IMG/VR virus record: IMGVR_UViG_3300023184_000413
Coordinates: 1-28,601 of that record
DNA from: a virus
DNA length: 28,601 nucleotides
Direction: 5' to 3' (one strand)
Below, in pieces: positions 20,463 through 28,601 of the stretch. The notes below the pieces were generated by a model. The model was not told the origin of the DNA. It saw nothing but the letters and a program-made list of their open reading frames with translations, and ran no database searches. Both the position numbers and the translations under genes were made by a program. How positions within the stretch are numbered: position 1 is the stretch's first letter; each line of letters begins with the position of its first letter.

Positions 20463-23095
20463 TGACTGATAAATTAACATCATTACTTGTTAATCATCAA
20501 GTTCCTGAATTCGTTCGGGAAGAGTATCCGCTTTTCATAAATTTTTTAGAAGCATACTACGAATACCTTGAACAAAAACAAGGCACAGAATTAAATGATT
20601 TAACCGCAAAAGCAAAAGATTTGCGTTATATCTCCGATGTGGATGATTCTATTGATGACTTTGAAATTAACTTTTTCAATACATATGCATCATTAGTTCC
20701 AAGAGATGTTGCGGTAGATAAAGCTGCACTTATTAAGAATGTTTTACCTCTTTACCTTTCAACGGGTTCAGAGGCATCATTCAAACTCTTGTACCGATTT
20801 ATGTTTGGGCAAGAGTTACAAGTTACCTATCCAAAGAATAATGTTCTTCGTGCATCTGATGGTAAGTGGGAAATTGAAAATACATTAAAAGTTTCTTCTA
20901 ATTTCTACTCATACTATACTGGTGACGGCACAACAAAAGAATTTAAGATTCTACAGGCACTAGATTCTTCTCAAATTTCAGTTTATGTAAATGATGTATT
21001 ACAAACAACTGGATTCTATGTAAGAAAAGAATCAAAGAAACTTGTTTTCAATACTGCACCTATAACTGGTTCTGAGATTAGAGTTCTGCATAAGACGCTT
21101 GATAAAACTATATTTGCCAATAGAAAAATTACTGGTGTATTATCTGGTGCAACAGCTCTTGTAGAAAAAGTTTCAAACAAAATTGTAAATGCAGAAACGG
21201 TTGTTGAATTATACATCAATGACAAAACTTTGATTGACACATTCACAAATGGTGAAGATGTAACCACCAGTGTTTTTGTTGATGATGTTTTGGTAAATGT
21301 AATTGTTACCACAATTTCCAACGTACTGAGAATCAACATCATTGATGGTGGTGCCAACTATAATGTTGGTGACCCAGTTATTGTTAATGCACCAATTGCT
21401 GAAGTTTATCCTTCTGCATTAATTTCAAAGACATTTAAGGGTGTAATCAACCAAGTTCTCATTACTGATGGTGGTGCAGGATTTATGGTTGGTGAAAGAA
21501 TTGCTGCTATAGATTATGCTAACACTCAATTAGATTTTGCAATTGCGAATGTTAATACAAATTCTGCAAACACAGTAAATGTTTTTCAAATTTACACCGA
21601 CATTATTACCGATGTTGATCCAGCAAACACAGTATTGACAGCAGCCAATTGGCATTTTCCTGGTAACATTGCACCATCAGGTGTAATCAATGTTAACTCG
21701 GTAATTTCAACTGCATTTTCAAATACAAAATATATTTCAATTGGTGAAATTTCTAATGTTACAATTACGGCAGCTAATGTTGTTGTTACGACTACACCTG
21801 TTCTTAATGCGGCACCTGCATATGTAACAATTACACCTTTGACTGCAAACACACCTTCATCAACAAGATTAACGATTGATACATTTGGTTCACTAGGTAA
21901 AATGGTTGTTCGCAATGGTGGTACAGGTTATTCAGTTTTTGATGAATTGGAATTTACAAATAAACCAATGTCATTTGGAACGGGCGCATCGGCCATCGTT
22001 TCAAAAATAGCAACTAGTGGTCGCATCACCGAAGTTAAATTTGTACCAAATAAAATTACAGGTAATGTAAATGTAACCGCAGTTTCAAATGTAATGGTTC
22101 AAGGTATCGGAACTTCATTTAATACTGAATTAGTTCCAGGTGATGAGATTATGATTGGATATGATACTCGTAAAGTTATCAGTATTGCATCTGCAACATC
22201 ATTGAATGTTACCTCTGCAAGTTGGACACAAATTTATTTAGCAGTACCAATTAGAAAGTTGGGTAAAAGTTTAATTGGTGGTCAAGGTTACTCAAATGAT
22301 AAACTACCAACAGTAACAGTAAATTCATCTGGTGGTTCTAATGCTGTAATTGAAGTTACCACAACTATGGGTGATGGTGAAAACTTGTTAGCCAAAGGTA
22401 CAAAACGACCAGGTGAAATTGAAGAAATCATTGTTACAAATCCAGGTAGAGCAATTAAGGTTCTTCCAAGTGTTGATTTATCCACTTATGGTGATGGTAC
22501 TGCAAGAGCAAATGTTACATTAAATCCTTCATATGAAACACTAGAAGGTCGTTGGTCAACTTCTGATAGTATGTTATCGTCTTCAGATAGAAAACTACAA
22601 GGTCGTGACTACTATGTAAACTATTCTTACCTACTTTCTTCTGCCACAGAGTTTGCTAAATATAAGAAAGTATTTAAAGACTTATTACACCCTGCCGGTT
22701 TCAAAGCATATGCTGAATTAACAAAACTAGATGAACTAGAACCAACAGTTGCAACACTCGAAACACTTGTTGCACCAAAGAATATTAAAACACTTTCTGG
22801 TCTTGTAAGTATTGTTAACACAAGCATTTATGTAACAGGTTCAAATACTAAATTTAATGTTGCCAATAGTCTAGGTATTATGACTGTTGGTTCATATATT
22901 GCTGTCAATTCGGAAATCCGTGTTGTATCAAGCATTATAAGTAATACAAATCTTGCGGTTACCAGTGCGTTCACTATAACTGCAAACAATGAAGAACTAT
23001 TGGTTGTAAATACCGTATACGATGCTATTGCAACAGAAATCACATTGGATGAAATCATTGCAGAAAACGAACTAACATTGACAGTAGAATCATAA
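20462..23095 (+). CDS. 7: gp7-like large baseplate wedge protein
   Basis: 877-aa structural protein in the position of T4 gp7 (1032 aa). The N-terminus contains VPEFVREEYPLFINFLEAYY and FMFGQELQVTYPKNNVLRASD near 117-137, typical of a wedge protein of T4-like phages of marine bacteria. Later parts are beta-rich and modular: GGxGY-type units near residues 294, 336, 482 and 604, and two copies of a beta module (about 530-590 and 778-850) of the form GTxFN...VGD/GSxI..DTR/SEIRVVxSI. The C-terminal part contains GRDYYVNYSYLLSSATEFAKY and LLHPAGFKAYAE. Overlaps gp6 by one base. The wedge class is clear; the gp7 name is by position. Confidence 0.7.
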   Translation: MTDKLTSLLVNHQVPEFVREEYPLFINFLEAYYEYLEQKQGTELNDLTAKAKDLRYISDVDDSIDDFEINFFNTYASLVPRDVAVDKAALIKNVLPLYLSTGSEASFKLLYRFMFGQELQVTYPKNNVLRASDGKWEIENTLKVSSNFYSYYTGDGTTKEFKILQALDSSQISVYVNDVLQTTGFYVRKESKKLVFNTAPITGSEIRVLHKTLDKTIFANRKITGVLSGATALVEKVSNKIVNAETVVELYINDKTLIDTFTNGEDVTTSVFVDDVLVNVIVTTISNVLRINIIDGGANYNVGDPVIVNAPIAEVYPSALISKTFKGVINQVLITDGGAGFMVGERIAAIDYANTQLDFAIANVNTNSANTVNVFQIYTDIITDVDPANTVLTAANWHFPGNIAPSGVINVNSVISTAFSNTKYISIGEISNVTITAANVVVTTTPVLNAAPAYVTITPLTANTPSSTRLTIDTFGSLGKMVVRNGGTGYSVFDELEFTNKPMSFGTGASAIVSKIATSGRITEVKFVPNKITGNVNVTAVSNVMVQGIGTSFNTELVPGDEIMIGYDTRKVISIASATSLNVTSASWTQIYLAVPIRKLGKSLIGGQGYSNDKLPTVTVNSSGGSNAVIEVTTTMGDGENLLAKGTKRPGEIEEIIVTNPGRAIKVLPSVDLSTYGDGTARANVTLNPSYETLEGRWSTSDSMLSSSDRKLQGRDYYVNYSYLLSSATEFAKYKKVFKDLLHPAGFKAYAELTKLDELEPTVATLETLVAPKNIKTLSGLVSIVNTSIYVTGSNTKFNVANSLGIMTVGSYIAVNSEIRVVSSIISNTNLAVTSAFTITANNEELLVVNTVYDAIATEITLDEIIAENELTLTVES

Positions 23096-23107
23096 TAGGA
23101 CACAAGA

Positions 23108-25156
23108 ATGTCAACAACAAAGATTACCTCTTTACCAGTATTATCATCACCTTCTGCAAATGCTGAAAACACAGTATTTGTGGTTGTTGATAAGAGTAGT
23201 GGAACCGCAACGACAAAACAATTAAGTCTACAGAATTTAGATTTGTTTGTTGATAATGTTGGTTCTGTTGCTTTTGCACAAGCTAACGCTGCGTATAATC
23301 AGGCCAATACTGCAAACTCTAATGCTGCAACTGCTAATACAAATGCAGGTTTGGCAAATACTAGTGCTGCAGCTGCAAATACTAATGCTACTAATGCAGG
23401 CACTTATGCCAATGCGGCCTTTGCGAAAGCCAACTCTGCGAATGTGTTGGCGCAACAAGCGTACAACGCAGCCAACTCTGCGAACACATTTGATTATACA
23501 ACTATTGCAACTTCTGCTGGTTTTTACGGTGATTCTATTTCTGTTGCATCATTTAACTTGGCCGCAAATGGTCGTGTCATTAGTGCATCAAATATTGCTA
23601 TTACTGGTTTTGCAAATTCAACATATGCGACTTCTGCATATGACAAGGCCAACTCTGCAAATGTTCTTGCACAAGCCGCTTTTAATGCCGCAAACACAGA
23701 AACAATAGGTACCGCAGCGTTTGCAAAGGCCAATAGTGCCAACGTACTTGCACAACAAGCATATGATGCCGCAAATTCTGCCAATGCACCATTTTCTCAA
23801 GCTGCGTTTGATAAGGCAAATTCTGCAAATGTACTAGCACAGGCCGCATACGATAAAGGTAACTCTGCGAATGTATTGGCACAGACTGCCTATAATGCTG
23901 CCAACTCTGCGAACACTTTTGACTATACAACCATTTCAACAACCGCAGGTGTTTATGGTAACTCAACATATGTTTCAGTTATTACCTTGGCGGCCAATGG
24001 TCGTGTCAGTTCTGTAACAAATACTGCAATCACAGGATTTGCCAATTCAACTTTTGCATCAGCATCATTCGACCAAGCAAATGCAGCTTTCAATAAAGCA
24101 AATTCTGCAAATGTATTGGCACAACAAGCATATGATTATGCCAATACAGTTACTATCACTCTGAATAATGCATTTATTACTGCATCCAGAAATACTGCCA
24201 ATTCTGCGTATGCACATGCAAATGGCGCCTATGATGCCGCAAATAATGCTCTCTCAACCGCATCACTATCTTGGTTGACTGCAAATAGTTCAGACACAAA
24301 AGCAACTTCTGGTTACGCACATGCGAATGGTGCTTTCAATAAGGCAAATAGTGCAAACGTAATTGCACAGGCCGCATTTGATACTGCCAATACTAATGCG
24401 GGTGTTATTACATCTTCATTCACACAAGCAAATGCTGCTTTTGATAAAGCAAATTCTGCTAATGTATTGGCACAGGCTGCGTTTGATACTGCAAATACTG
24501 GTAGTACAACTGCAAGTGCAGGATTCAATCAAGCAAATACTGCCACTACAATTGCACAATCTTCTTATGATTTTGCAAACACAGTTAGCACTTATGCAGC
24601 ATCGGCATATGCGACTGCAAATACTAATGCAACAACAATTTCAACTGTATCAACCAGAACCAATTCTGCATACGATACTGCAAATACCGCACTTACATTT
24701 GCCGCACAAGCAGTAAGTTATGACAATCAAGCAAATGCCGCATACGATGCTGCAAACTCTGCGGTAATCATTGCAAATCAAGCAAACACAACTGCAAACA
24801 ATTTGGTTGTAACTGCACAATCTATATTGGATAAAACTAATGCTGCATTTAATCAAGCCAACACAGATGCAACAACTGTTTCTGTTACATCAGGAACTTA
24901 TGGCAATTCAACAATAGTTCCCATTGTTACTGTTGCTGCAAATGGCCGTATTAGTTCTATTTCAAACACTTCAATAGCATTTACTGCAAATACTTTAGTA
25001 TATGTTGGTTCTGCACCATCTACAAACAAAGGTACGACTGGTGATACCAAAGGTATGGTATATCTTGCCAACAATTATTTCTACTATTGCACCGCAACTT
25101 ACACGACAGGTACTGCCAATATTTGGAGTAGAATTTCATCAACTGACGCTTGGTAA
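23108..25156 (+). CDS. repetitive tail fibre protein
   Basis: 682-aa fibre. Residues about 55-125 and 170-270 and 315-585 are built of Ala/Asn-rich heptads (ANTANSN, ATANTNA type; AKANSANVLAQQAY occurs in eight versions), giving a long Ala-zipper-like coiled coil. Three shaft modules of the form AGxYGNSTxVxVxTLAANGRVSS are at about 130-168, 273-314 and 586-627. The last 50 residues are a typical fibre cap: VYVGSAPSTNKGTTGDTKGM, then a YFYYCTATYTTG stretch ending IWSRISSTDAW. Trimeric receptor-binding or support fibre is likely. It lies between gp7-like and gp8-like genes, which are neighbours in T4. AGGA precedes the ATG. Confidence 0.82.
   Translation: MSTTKITSLPVLSSPSANAENTVFVVVDKSSGTATTKQLSLQNLDLFVDNVGSVAFAQANAAYNQANTANSNAATANTNAGLANTSAAAANTNATNAGTYANAAFAKANSANVLAQQAYNAANSANTFDYTTIATSAGFYGDSISVASFNLAANGRVISASNIAITGFANSTYATSAYDKANSANVLAQAAFNAANTETIGTAAFAKANSANVLAQQAYDAANSANAPFSQAAFDKANSANVLAQAAYDKGNSANVLAQTAYNAANSANTFDYTTISTTAGVYGNSTYVSVITLAANGRVSSVTNTAITGFANSTFASASFDQANAAFNKANSANVLAQQAYDYANTVTITLNNAFITASRNTANSAYAHANGAYDAANNALSTASLSWLTANSSDTKATSGYAHANGAFNKANSANVIAQAAFDTANTNAGVITSSFTQANAAFDKANSANVLAQAAFDTANTGSTTASAGFNQANTATTIAQSSYDFANTVSTYAASAYATANTNATTISTVSTRTNSAYDTANTALTFAAQAVSYDNQANAAYDAANSAVIIANQANTTANNLVVTAQSILDKTNAAFNQANTDATTVSVTSGTYGNSTIVPIVTVAANGRISSISNTSIAFTANTLVYVGSAPSTNKGTTGDTKGMVYLANNYFYYCTATYTTGTANIWSRISSTDAW
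23267..24870 (+). repeat. heptad / SANVLAQ repeats in the tail fibre gene
   Basis: The encoded protein repeats KANSANVLAQxAY(D/N)xAN eight times with single substitutions (VIAQ once, DKGN once), between stretches of free heptads. The copies differ at many third codon positions, so the repeats are clear in protein but weak in DNA. They are interrupted by two of the three YGNST/AANGR shaft modules. Confidence 0.85.
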
Positions 25157-25161
25157 TGATA

Positions 25162-25169
25162 GATAAATA
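25162..25169 (+). promoter_or_regulatory. GATAAATA late-promoter-like element before gp8-like gene
   Basis: GATAAATA lies 5 bases after the fibre gene stop and ends 7 bases before the gp8-like ATG (AAACACT between). As in the other two cases, no Shine-Dalgarno is visible between element and start codon. Confidence 0.45.
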
Positions 25170-25176
25170 AAACACT

Positions 25177-26730
25177 ATGTCAAATTATACTTCAAAGAAG
25201 TTAGCGTTCAATAACGCTGAACAATTCAAAGAGTCATTCTACGAACCAGAACCGGCTACGCTTGGTTATATTTTCTTAGGAAACCATGTTGCATGGCCAA
25301 ATGAAGATGCACCAACAACAGCAGTTGATACAGTTTCAAATGAGAAATCTATTTGGGAAAACATGTATGCTGGTAAAAAGATAACTGGTAATGATGTTGA
25401 GTTGGTTATTCCAAGAGTCAATTGGGAAGCAAACAAAAAATATCGTGAGTATGATGACACAATAGATTTGACAGAATTAATTACTTCTAATACTGCACAG
25501 AATTTAGGTCCAGTATATGTTATGAATTCTGACAGAAATGTGTATTTGTGTCTTTCAAACAATACTACAACCGCAAATTCTACTGTAGAACCAACTGGTA
25601 AAAACTTCAATGCAAACGGTATTATTCAAACTGCCGACAGTTATGTTTGGAAATATCTTTACAACATTAAGCCATCAAATAGATTCTATAGTAACAACTG
25701 GATTCCAGCACCAACTTCAACTGCAAAATTAGACTATGATACTTCATCTTTAATTTCAGTTGATGGTGAGTTAACAAATATTGTTGTTGTATCTGGTGGT
25801 TCTGGTTATATCCACAGCACAATTTCTGTGGGTGCATTTGCAACAGGCTGCACAACACTCTCAGTTGCCAATACAACCAATTTAACTGCAAATATGGCAA
25901 TTTCTGGTACAGGTATTGCATCAGGAACTCACATTGAATCTGTTGATGTTGTAAATACTACAATTCAATTATCAAGCTCAACTACCAATTCTGGTGGTGG
26001 TACAGGCAACACATTGTTTGTTCAGTCTAGAGTTTATATTTCAGGTGATGGTATTGGTGGTGTTGCATCAACAGTATTATCCGGCAACTCAATTAGTGAT
26101 ATATCAGTATCATCTTATGGTAAAAATTATTCTGTGGCTAATGTGTATATTTACGGAACAGGAACTGGTGCTCAAGTTAGAGCAGTATTGCCACCTAAAT
26201 TTGGTCACGGATACAATCCTGCAAAACAATTAGGTGCATCCAATGTAATGGTTGCAATGAGAATTGGTGAAGTAGATTCCACAGAAGGTGGTATTATTTC
26301 TACAGATACTACATTCCGACAGTATGGTCTTCTGAGGGATCCGTATAAATATGGTGAAACAGTTTCAGCAAATACTTCTACTGCTAATACAGTATTTTCA
26401 CAGACAACTAATTTGACAGTAATTTCTGGAACTGCATTTAATTTGAATGAATTTGTGTATCAAGGACCATCATCATCTTCACCTACTTTTAGTGGTTATG
26501 TACATGCATATTCTACCAATCAAGTTAGATTGACAAAAGTAAAAGGTAGTATTTCTGTTGGTAGTCCATTAAAAGGCACAGAAACAAATCCTTCAGGAAG
26601 AACAGTTGTTACATATAGTAATCCAGAATTTGAACCATATACAGGCGATATTTTGTATGAAGAAAACATTGTTAGCGTTCAAAGAACAGACGGTCAGGCA
26701 GAAAGCCTCAAATTTGTCATACGATTTTAA
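25177..26730 (+). CDS. 8: gp8-like baseplate wedge protein with nested beta-domain insertion
   Basis: 517-aa protein whose N- and C-terminal parts resemble T4 gp8 (334 aa), an outer wedge protein. The signature includes FLGNHVAWPNEDAPTT (33-48), WENMYAGKKI, PVYVMNSDRNVYLCLSNN (112-129) with EPTGKNF, and YVWKYLYNIKPSNRFYSNNW. The C-terminal part contains LLRDPYKYGET and the FEPYTGDILYEENIVSVQRT ending. The extra length is a middle region: a GGSGY beta-repeat (about 205-330) that is itself split by about 65 residues containing ISGTGIASGTHIESV and TTIQLSSSTT. The next gene follows after 14 bases. Confidence 0.8.
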   Translation: MSNYTSKKLAFNNAEQFKESFYEPEPATLGYIFLGNHVAWPNEDAPTTAVDTVSNEKSIWENMYAGKKITGNDVELVIPRVNWEANKKYREYDDTIDLTELITSNTAQNLGPVYVMNSDRNVYLCLSNNTTTANSTVEPTGKNFNANGIIQTADSYVWKYLYNIKPSNRFYSNNWIPAPTSTAKLDYDTSSLISVDGELTNIVVVSGGSGYIHSTISVGAFATGCTTLSVANTTNLTANMAISGTGIASGTHIESVDVVNTTIQLSSSTTNSGGGTGNTLFVQSRVYISGDGIGGVASTVLSGNSISDISVSSYGKNYSVANVYIYGTGTGAQVRAVLPPKFGHGYNPAKQLGASNVMVAMRIGEVDSTEGGIISTDTTFRQYGLLRDPYKYGETVSANTSTANTVFSQTTNLTVISGTAFNLNEFVYQGPSSSSPTFSGYVHAYSTNQVRLTKVKGSISVGSPLKGTETNPSGRTVVTYSNPEFEPYTGDILYEENIVSVQRTDGQAESLKFVIRF

Positions 26731-26744
26731 GGAAAAGATAGTTC

Positions 26745-28601
26745 ATGGCTCTTGATACAAATTTTAATGTAAATCCATATTATGATGACTACGATGAAGA
26801 CAAGAGGTTTCTTCGTGTCCTTTTCAAGCCTGGCTATGCAGTTCAGGCTCGTGAATTAACACAAGCGCAAACAATTCTCCAAAAACAAGTTGAACGATTT
26901 GGTTCAGCTGGTTACAAAAATGGTAGTGTTGTTACTGGTGCAGAAACATTCACACAAGATGCTACATACATCAAGTTAAATTCCAGTTATCTTGGCACCG
27001 ATATTGTTGCCAATAATTTTATTGGAATGACAATTCTCTCTAACGATGAGTCAAAGAGAGCAGAAGTTATTAGAGTATATGAGGCAGATTTAGGTACTGG
27101 TGACCCAATTACCTTAATGGTAAAACAACTTTATGGTGATGCATTTGCAGCCGCTGATGTTATCAAGACCAATGAAACTTCACCATACTATGCTGAAATT
27201 GCAGCTAGTGGTGTTGGTACTGGACAAATCTTTTCTGTTACTGAAGGTATTTTCTATTATGAAGGTTTCTTCATTAAGAATGATAAACAAACTATTGCAA
27301 CTTCAAAATATGACAATATTTCTTCAAATGTAAGAATTGGTTTTGAAGTTACAGAAACACTTGTTAAATCTACCAGTGACACAAGTCTTTTAGACCCAGC
27401 GCAAGATGCATCAAACTATCAAGCACCAGGTGCAGATAGATTTAAGATTGATTTGGTTCTTGCAACAAGAAGTTTAGATTCCACAGACACAACAAAATTT
27501 ATTGAGATTAGTAGAATTCAAAGTGGTCAAAGCACAAGAACTGCTGACACAGGTATTTCTGCAATCATTGAAGATGAATTAGCAAGAAGAACATATGATG
27601 AGTCTGGTAACTATACAGTAAGACCATTCTTATTATCCATGGAAACAAATGCTGCCAATAGCGCAAACATGGATGTCATTTTGTCGCCAGGCAAGGCATA
27701 CGTCTATGGTTATGAATATGGTACGACTTCACCTACCACAATTACAATCGAAAAATCAAGAACAACTTCTAATGTTAACAACAAAAGAATAACTGGTGAT
27801 TATGGTAATTTTGTTTACACAACTGAACATATTGGTAACTGGCCTATTGACCAGTTAAGTACAGTTGACTTACATTGTGTTCCAAATGCGTCAATCAATG
27901 TAACATCAACCGCATCAATTTCAAATACAAAAATTGGTACTGCAAGAGTTAAATCCGTTGCATTTGATTCTTCTTCAAACACAGCCAATGTTGTAACATA
28001 TTCGTACAAAACATTTTTGTTTGATATCAATGTTAACAATTCAATTACTGGTAATGTAAACACATATACCACAGGCACATCAACTGTTGTAAGTATCGGT
28101 AACACAACCGCTGGTCAAGTATTCTCTACTGTTGATAATGCCTACAAGGGTGCAAAACTTAGAATTACAACTGGACCTGGTACTGGTGAATCACCAAAAT
28201 TCATTACATCATCCACTGGTTCATCTGGCAACTTAACACTTGCATCAGCATTTACTGCCACACTAAACTCACAATCTAAATTTGCAATTGATTTTGAATT
28301 CAATGATACTGATTCATTGGCAACATTTAGTGGCACAACAAAAATTAATGCTGCATCAATTGATAACCGTTCAAGAGATTTAACATCAACATATTCTGAT
28401 GTATCGGTTACTGATTCTTCATACGAACCATTAATATTCCAAGTTGGTCAACAATATGTTGCACCAGGAACTATTGCAGATTTTTCATATACACAAAGAA
28501 GACTATATCAAAACGTAGCATTTTCTGGAACAGGAACAACTGTAGATTCAGCTGCACTATCAACATATAGTGGTGAATCATTGTCTTCTGCAACAACCAC
28601 A
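26745..28601 (+). CDS. DUF4815-type tail/baseplate structural protein (partial, runs off the window)
   Basis: 619 codons with no stop before the window end. The N-terminus FNVNPYYDDYDEDKRFLRVL (5-24) with GYAVQARELTQAQTILQKQV (29-48) is the hallmark of DUF4815 proteins, found in tails of T4-like phages of marine bacteria. A conserved GIFYYEGFFIKN lies near 166-177 and SPGKAYVYGYEY near 315-326. Residues from about 360 are beta-rich with Thr/Ser/Asn repeats and may be a fibre-like or adhesin part. Start ATG 26745 follows AAGGA (26729-26733) at a rather long distance of 11 bases. Function is probably a fibre attachment or baseplate-periphery protein; the T4 equivalent is not clear. Confidence 0.8.
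   Translation, partial: MALDTNFNVNPYYDDYDEDKRFLRVLFKPGYAVQARELTQAQTILQKQVERFGSAGYKNGSVVTGAETFTQDATYIKLNSSYLGTDIVANNFIGMTILSNDESKRAEVIRVYEADLGTGDPITLMVKQLYGDAFAAADVIKTNETSPYYAEIAASGVGTGQIFSVTEGIFYYEGFFIKNDKQTIATSKYDNISSNVRIGFEVTETLVKSTSDTSLLDPAQDASNYQAPGADRFKIDLVLATRSLDSTDTTKFIEISRIQSGQSTRTADTGISAIIEDELARRTYDESGNYTVRPFLLSMETNAANSANMDVILSPGKAYVYGYEYGTTSPTTITIEKSRTTSNVNNKRITGDYGNFVYTTEHIGNWPIDQLSTVDLHCVPNASINVTSTASISNTKIGTARVKSVAFDSSSNTANVVTYSYKTFLFDINVNNSITGNVNTYTTGTSTVVSIGNTTAGQVFSTVDNAYKGAKLRITTGPGTGESPKFITSSTGSSGNLTLASAFTATLNSQSKFAIDFEFNDTDSLATFSGTTKINAASIDNRSRDLTSTYSDVSVTDSSYEPLIFQVGQQYVAPGTIADFSYTQRRLYQNVAFSGTGTTVDSAALSTYSGESLSSATTT

Noticed and set aside
23400-24500. Repeated units that could look like a CRISPR or minisatellite array
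   Set aside because: Repeat units are not identical in DNA, have no constant spacing, and keep one reading frame of a fibre protein.
23247-24716. Leu/Gln/His-rich + strand frames inside the fibre gene
   Set aside because: Frame-shifted readings of the Ala/Asn heptad repeats; composition is unlike protein.
26344-26351. Perfect TATAAATA late promoter match
   Set aside because: It lies inside the gp8-like gene (encoding PYKYGE) with no start codon or gene boundary nearby, so coincidence is likely.

Overview
The window is a piece of an AT-rich genome of a contractile-tailed, T4-related phage (Caudoviricetes, myovirus morphology). The evidence is a T4-type replication and late-transcription cluster (DsbA-, gp33-, gp59- and gp32-like proteins) together with a nearly complete baseplate, tail-hub and tube-initiation set (gp26, gp54, gp4, gp48, gp53, gp27, gp5, PAAR spike tip, gp25, gp6, gp7- and gp8-like proteins). 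The shortened gp5, the DUF4815 protein and the GGxGY beta-repeats in wedge proteins resemble T4-like phages of marine bacteria more than coliphage T4. The host cannot be read from this window. I saw no tRNA, rRNA, CRISPR array, integrase or transposase.

Layout. Region 1 (1-3882, + strand) holds a SleB-type cell-wall hydrolase, a small membrane protein, then dsbA-like, a zinc-ribbon protein, gp33, gp59, a HAD nucleotidase and gp32. Most of these genes overlap by a few bases, and the run closes with a strong hairpin terminator. Region 2 (3881-13328, - strand) reads, in transcription order, orphan NUMOD3 protein, gp4 head-completion nuclease, a conserved virion protein (possibly gp2), gp54-like tube initiator, gp26, a -1-frame extension of gp26, and three large related membrane-segment proteins. 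Two of those three carry peptidoglycan-hydrolase domains. Region 3 (13414-28601, + strand) holds gp48, gp53, gp27-like, gp5, PAAR, gp25, gp6, gp7-like, a repetitive tail fibre, gp8-like and an unfinished DUF4815 protein.

How the parts work together. Region 1 prepares single-stranded DNA for replication and recombination (gp32, gp59) and supplies late-transcription factors (gp33, DsbA). Candidate late-promoter-like elements related to T4 TATAAATA are present in front of structural genes. Regions 2 and 3 build the hub, spike, wedges and tube base.

The most interesting signal is at the end of gp26. A canonical X-XXY-YYZ slippery heptamer (A-AAT-TTT) lies just before its stop codon. The -1 frame then continues for 66 codons with no usable start codon until residue 21 of that extension, and it ends just before the first of the three tape-measure-like genes. 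This is the layout of the frameshifted tail-assembly-chaperone genes (lambda G/GT before H), here in a T4-type baseplate gene. The other main point is that gp5 has lost its lysozyme domain while M23 peptidase and GH19/lysozyme-like domains sit at the C-terminal half of the tape-measure-like proteins.
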